Notes under the pieces: model-generated
Told to the model about the DNA's origin: nothing
Database searches by the model: none
The model's input: the letters and a program-made list of their open reading frames with translations, nothing else
Assembly (NCBI GenBank): GCA_964372215.1
Contig: CAYJQC010000016.1
Coordinates: 1 to 64,000 of the forward strand
Origin: DAIMFL01 sp964372215
GTDB lineage: Bacteria > Pseudomonadota > Alphaproteobacteria > Dongiales > Dongiaceae
DNA length: 64,000 nucleotides
Direction of reading: 5' to 3'
Translations under genes and position numbers: made by a program
In this document: positions 62,159 through 64,000 of the stretch, in pieces
Numbering within the stretch: the first letter of the stretch is position 1
Layout: every line of letters starts with the position of its first letter

Positions 62159-62246
62159 GCCTCGCCCTTCGACAGGCTCAGGACGAGGCCCTCAACAGTC
62201 TGTCAAATCTCAAGCCCTCATGCTGAGCCTGTCGAAGCATGAGGGC
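62159..62246. repeat. Two further TGAGCCTGTCGAA hairpins
   Basis: Copy 3: GCCTCG / CGAGGC arms (62159-62189) around CCCTTCGACAGGCTCAGGA, the reverse of copy 2. Copy 4: GCCCTCATGC / GCATGAGGGC arms (62214-62223, 62237-62246) around TGAGCCTGTCGAA. They fill the gap between ilvE and convergent moaE and may terminate both. Confidence 0.78.
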
Positions 62247-62257
62247 GGATTGGGCGC

Positions 62258-62731
62258 CTACCCCGCCTTCTTGTCCGCAATTGCCGGCTTCTGCTCCCAC
62301 CGCGCCGCCGCCTGGTCGTCGCCCTCGCGCGCCTCGACCCAAGTGCCGCCGACCGCCGTCTCCTCGTGCTTCCAGAACGGCGCCTTGGTCTTCAGCCAGT
62401 CGATCAGGAACTCGCAGGCCGCCAGCGCGGCGCGGCGATGGGCCGAGGCGGTGGCGACCATGACGATGCGATCGCCCGGCTCCAGCCTGCCGTGGCGATG
62501 GATGATCAGGCAGGCGTCGAGCGGCCAGCGTGTCTGCGCCTCGGCCTCGATCTCCGCCAGCTTCTTCTCGGTCATGCCGGGATAGTGTTCGAGGGTCATC
62601 GCCGAGTTGCCGCCGGCGATCTCGCGCACCAGCCCGACGAAGCAGGCGACCCCGCCGATCTGCCGGTTGCCGGCGGAGAGCGCCGCGAGCTCGGCACCGA
62701 CGTCGAAATCCTCGCGCTGGACCCGGATCAT
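62258..62731 (-). CDS. moaE: Molybdopterin synthase catalytic subunit
   Basis: A 157-residue MoaE: CFVGLVREIAGGNSAMTLEH, the EAEAQTRWPL region, HRHGRLEPGDRIVMVATASA and PFWKHEETAVGGTWVEAREG with the active lysines. It transfers sulfur from MoaD to precursor Z. It starts 11 bases after moaD on the minus strand. Confidence 0.95.
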   Translation of the reverse strand: MIRVQREDFDVGAELAALSAGNRQIGGVACFVGLVREIAGGNSAMTLEHYPGMTEKKLAEIEAEAQTRWPLDACLIIHRHGRLEPGDRIVMVATASAHRRAALAACEFLIDWLKTKAPFWKHEETAVGGTWVEAREGDDQAAARWEQKPAIADKKAG

Positions 62732-62742
62732 GGGCGCGCTCC

Positions 62743-62994
62743 TCAGCCGCCGGTGACCGGCGGGAACAGGGCGATCTCGTCGCCGGCGCGCACCGGGTGC
62801 TCGGGGCCGACATATTCCTGGTTGACCGCCACCCGGACCACCCGTCGGTCGGCCAGCGCCGCGGCATAGCCGGGGCCGCGCCCGGCGATCCAGTCGAGCA
62901 GCTCGGCCACGGTCGCGACCCCGGCCGGCGGGGACACGTCCTCCTCACCGATCCCGGTCTTGGAGCGCAGCCAGGCGAAATACAGGAGCTTCAT
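62743..62994 (-). CDS. moaD: Molybdopterin synthase sulfur carrier subunit
   Basis: An 83-residue ubiquitin-fold protein: MKLLYFAWLRSKTGIGEEDV, VNQEYVGPEHPVRAGDEIAL and FPPVTGG with the essential C-terminal Gly-Gly. The ATG at 62994 has GAGGTG eight bases ahead; a GTG three codons earlier is in frame. Confidence 0.94.
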   Translation of the reverse strand: MKLLYFAWLRSKTGIGEEDVSPPAGVATVAELLDWIAGRGPGYAAALADRRVVRVAVNQEYVGPEHPVRAGDEIALFPPVTGG

Positions 62995-63069
62995 GCGGGG
63001 CACCTCATCCCCCCATGATATTGGCAGCAGGCCAGAAATGCCAACCCGGCCACGGCAGGCTGGGCAGGC

Positions 63070-63666
63070 CTACTCCGCCAGGCGGGCGAAGGCCGCGGGC
63101 GGCACGATTTCCTCGGCACCGCCGTCCGGTGCGGTCCACAGCAGCTGCAGCGTCGCCGTGCCCTTGCGCTGGAAATAGTCGACGGCGATGTCGTACCAGC
63201 CGGGCTCGTCGACCTTGAACAGGATCGGCGGCGACATGGTGTCGGAATGCTTGTAGGGATCGATGTGGATCTGCTCGCCGCCGATCAGCACCTCGACGCC
63301 GTCGTTCGAGTTGACCCGGAAGGTCCAGGTGCCGGGCTTGTCGAGCTTGATGAAGCCGCGGATGAAGGCGCCGACCCCCATCGGCTTGATCGAGGTCAGC
63401 ACTGGCTGGCCGCGGCCCGGGGTGGCGTCGAGATTGGCCAGCGGCTCGCCCGGCTTGCCCTCGTGGCCCATCATCTCCGAAAGATCATTGAAGTACTGGT
63501 AGACGTAGGAAACGGCCAGGCCGGGCGCGAGCTGGTCGTCGGCCGGCTGCGGCGCGGCCGGTTTGGCGCCCTCGATCATCTGGGCCGCGGCGCCATCGGC
63601 GCCGAGAGCGACCATCACCGCCACCACGGCCGCACCCAGGCCGCGGCTGATCAACTTCCAAGACAT
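63070..63666 (-). CDS. Secreted PA14-like domain protein
   Basis: A 198-residue protein with a signal peptide (GLGAAVVAVMVALGADGAAA, cleavage near AAAQ) and a beta-rich domain of PA14 type: LAPGLAVSYVYQYFNDLSEM, GFIKLDKPGTWTFRVNSNDG, VEVLIGGEQIHIDPYKHSDT and PGWYDIAVDYFQRKGTATLQ. Such domains bind sugars or other ligands in the envelope. Its place between moaD and moeA has no obvious functional reason. Confidence 0.78.
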   Translation of the reverse strand: MSWKLISRGLGAAVVAVMVALGADGAAAQMIEGAKPAAPQPADDQLAPGLAVSYVYQYFNDLSEMMGHEGKPGEPLANLDATPGRGQPVLTSIKPMGVGAFIRGFIKLDKPGTWTFRVNSNDGVEVLIGGEQIHIDPYKHSDTMSPPILFKVDEPGWYDIAVDYFQRKGTATLQLLWTAPDGGAEEIVPPAAFARLAE

Positions 63667-63826
63667 GCTCGGCGAGCCTCCTGCCCCTGCTTCATTGGCC
63701 CGCCACGAACATTGCGGATAGTCGCGACGGTTTCATGAAGCTTAGCGCGGTTACCGGGAGCATACCAAGATCGGGATTCTACGGATCGCCCCGGAGATCG
63801 TGCCGGGGATCGCGCCGGCAGGCTTC

Positions 63827-64000
63827 TCAACGCAGCTCGTTGAACGGCAGGAAGTCGACGATGCTGTCGGGCGCCAGCCGGGTCAGTTCCTCCGGCAGCT
63901 CGACCAGCCCGTCGGATTCCACCATCGAGCTCAGGATCCCGGCGCCGTCATGGGGATACTTCTCGGCGCGCAGCTCGCCGTCGGCGCCCGCCGCCAGCCG
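63827..64000 (-). CDS. moeA: Molybdopterin molybdenumtransferase, C-terminal end only
   Basis: The last 57 residues of a minus-strand gene running in from the right edge: EKYPHDGAGILSSMVESDGL followed by VELPEE and a C-terminal VDFLPFNEL plus Arg. This is the C-terminal domain IV of MoeA, which inserts molybdate into adenylylated molybdopterin. It fits the moaD and moaE genes nearby. Confidence 0.85.
   Translation of the reverse strand, partial: RLAAGADGELRAEKYPHDGAGILSSMVESDGLVELPEELTRLAPDSIVDFLPFNELR

Overview
The window is GC-rich DNA, about two-thirds G+C, from a bacterial chromosome. Its gene neighbourhoods point to an alphaproteobacterium, probably Rhodospirillales-like: trmL-hemF beside a petABC bc1 operon, rplY-pth-ychF after prs, lgt-midA-pgeF, a CTC-type L25, DUF6111 and DUF1285 proteins, a phasin, an EnvZ/OmpR pair and a tryptophylquinone amine dehydrogenase. 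No rRNA, tRNA, CRISPR, transposase or phage gene was seen.

Left part (1-30 kb), mostly housekeeping. A moxR-DUF58-DUF4159 operon runs off the left edge on the minus strand. A plus-strand series follows: DUF1285, NUDIX, DUF6111, cca, a GDSL esterase, a methyltransferase-like protein and a PaaK-like adenylating enzyme. Then come hemF-trmL, a degenerate EAL protein, petABC, a two-subunit aconitase X, ychF-pth-rplY, prs, a histone H1-like protein, an M24 pseudo-enzyme, pgeF, midA, lgt, ubiK, YbjN, proC, YbaK, a TetR regulator, a phasin with PhaR-like operators, and a CsaA-like protein.

Central part (30-58 kb), the most interesting. It joins two catabolic modules. Module 1 is a quinohemoprotein amine dehydrogenase locus: a membrane cytochrome c, a QhpG-like flavoprotein (interrupted by a poly-G tract), a divergent CcmF-family heme-handling protein, an acyl-CoA synthetase, and qhpA-D-C-B-F-E. 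Module 2 is a phenylacetate locus: paaY, paaN, a flavodoxin, a PaaA/PaaC-like protein, paaF-G-H-I-J, paaK, a second PaaA-like di-iron protein with an overlapping unknown gene, paaX, and an NADPH-ferredoxin/flavodoxin reductase. The likely joint job is to oxidise primary amines such as phenylethylamine to aldehydes, convert these to phenylacetate or fatty acids, activate them with CoA and send them to acetyl-CoA and succinyl-CoA. A 13-base element differing at one position lies upstream of both qhpA and paaF, and a shorter form lies in the paaX intergenic promoter.

Right part (58-64 kb): a 2-oxoglutarate/Fe(II)-type oxygenase, an EnvZ/OmpR pair, a MarR regulator divergent from a branched-chain aminotransferase, and molybdenum-cofactor genes moaE, moaD and the end of moeA around a PA14-like secreted protein. 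Intergenic spaces here and elsewhere carry hairpin repeats with a conserved TGAGCCTGTCGAA core.

Two stretches of near-pure G/C (1-61 and about 31062-31165) look like sequencing or assembly artefacts; each damages a gene.
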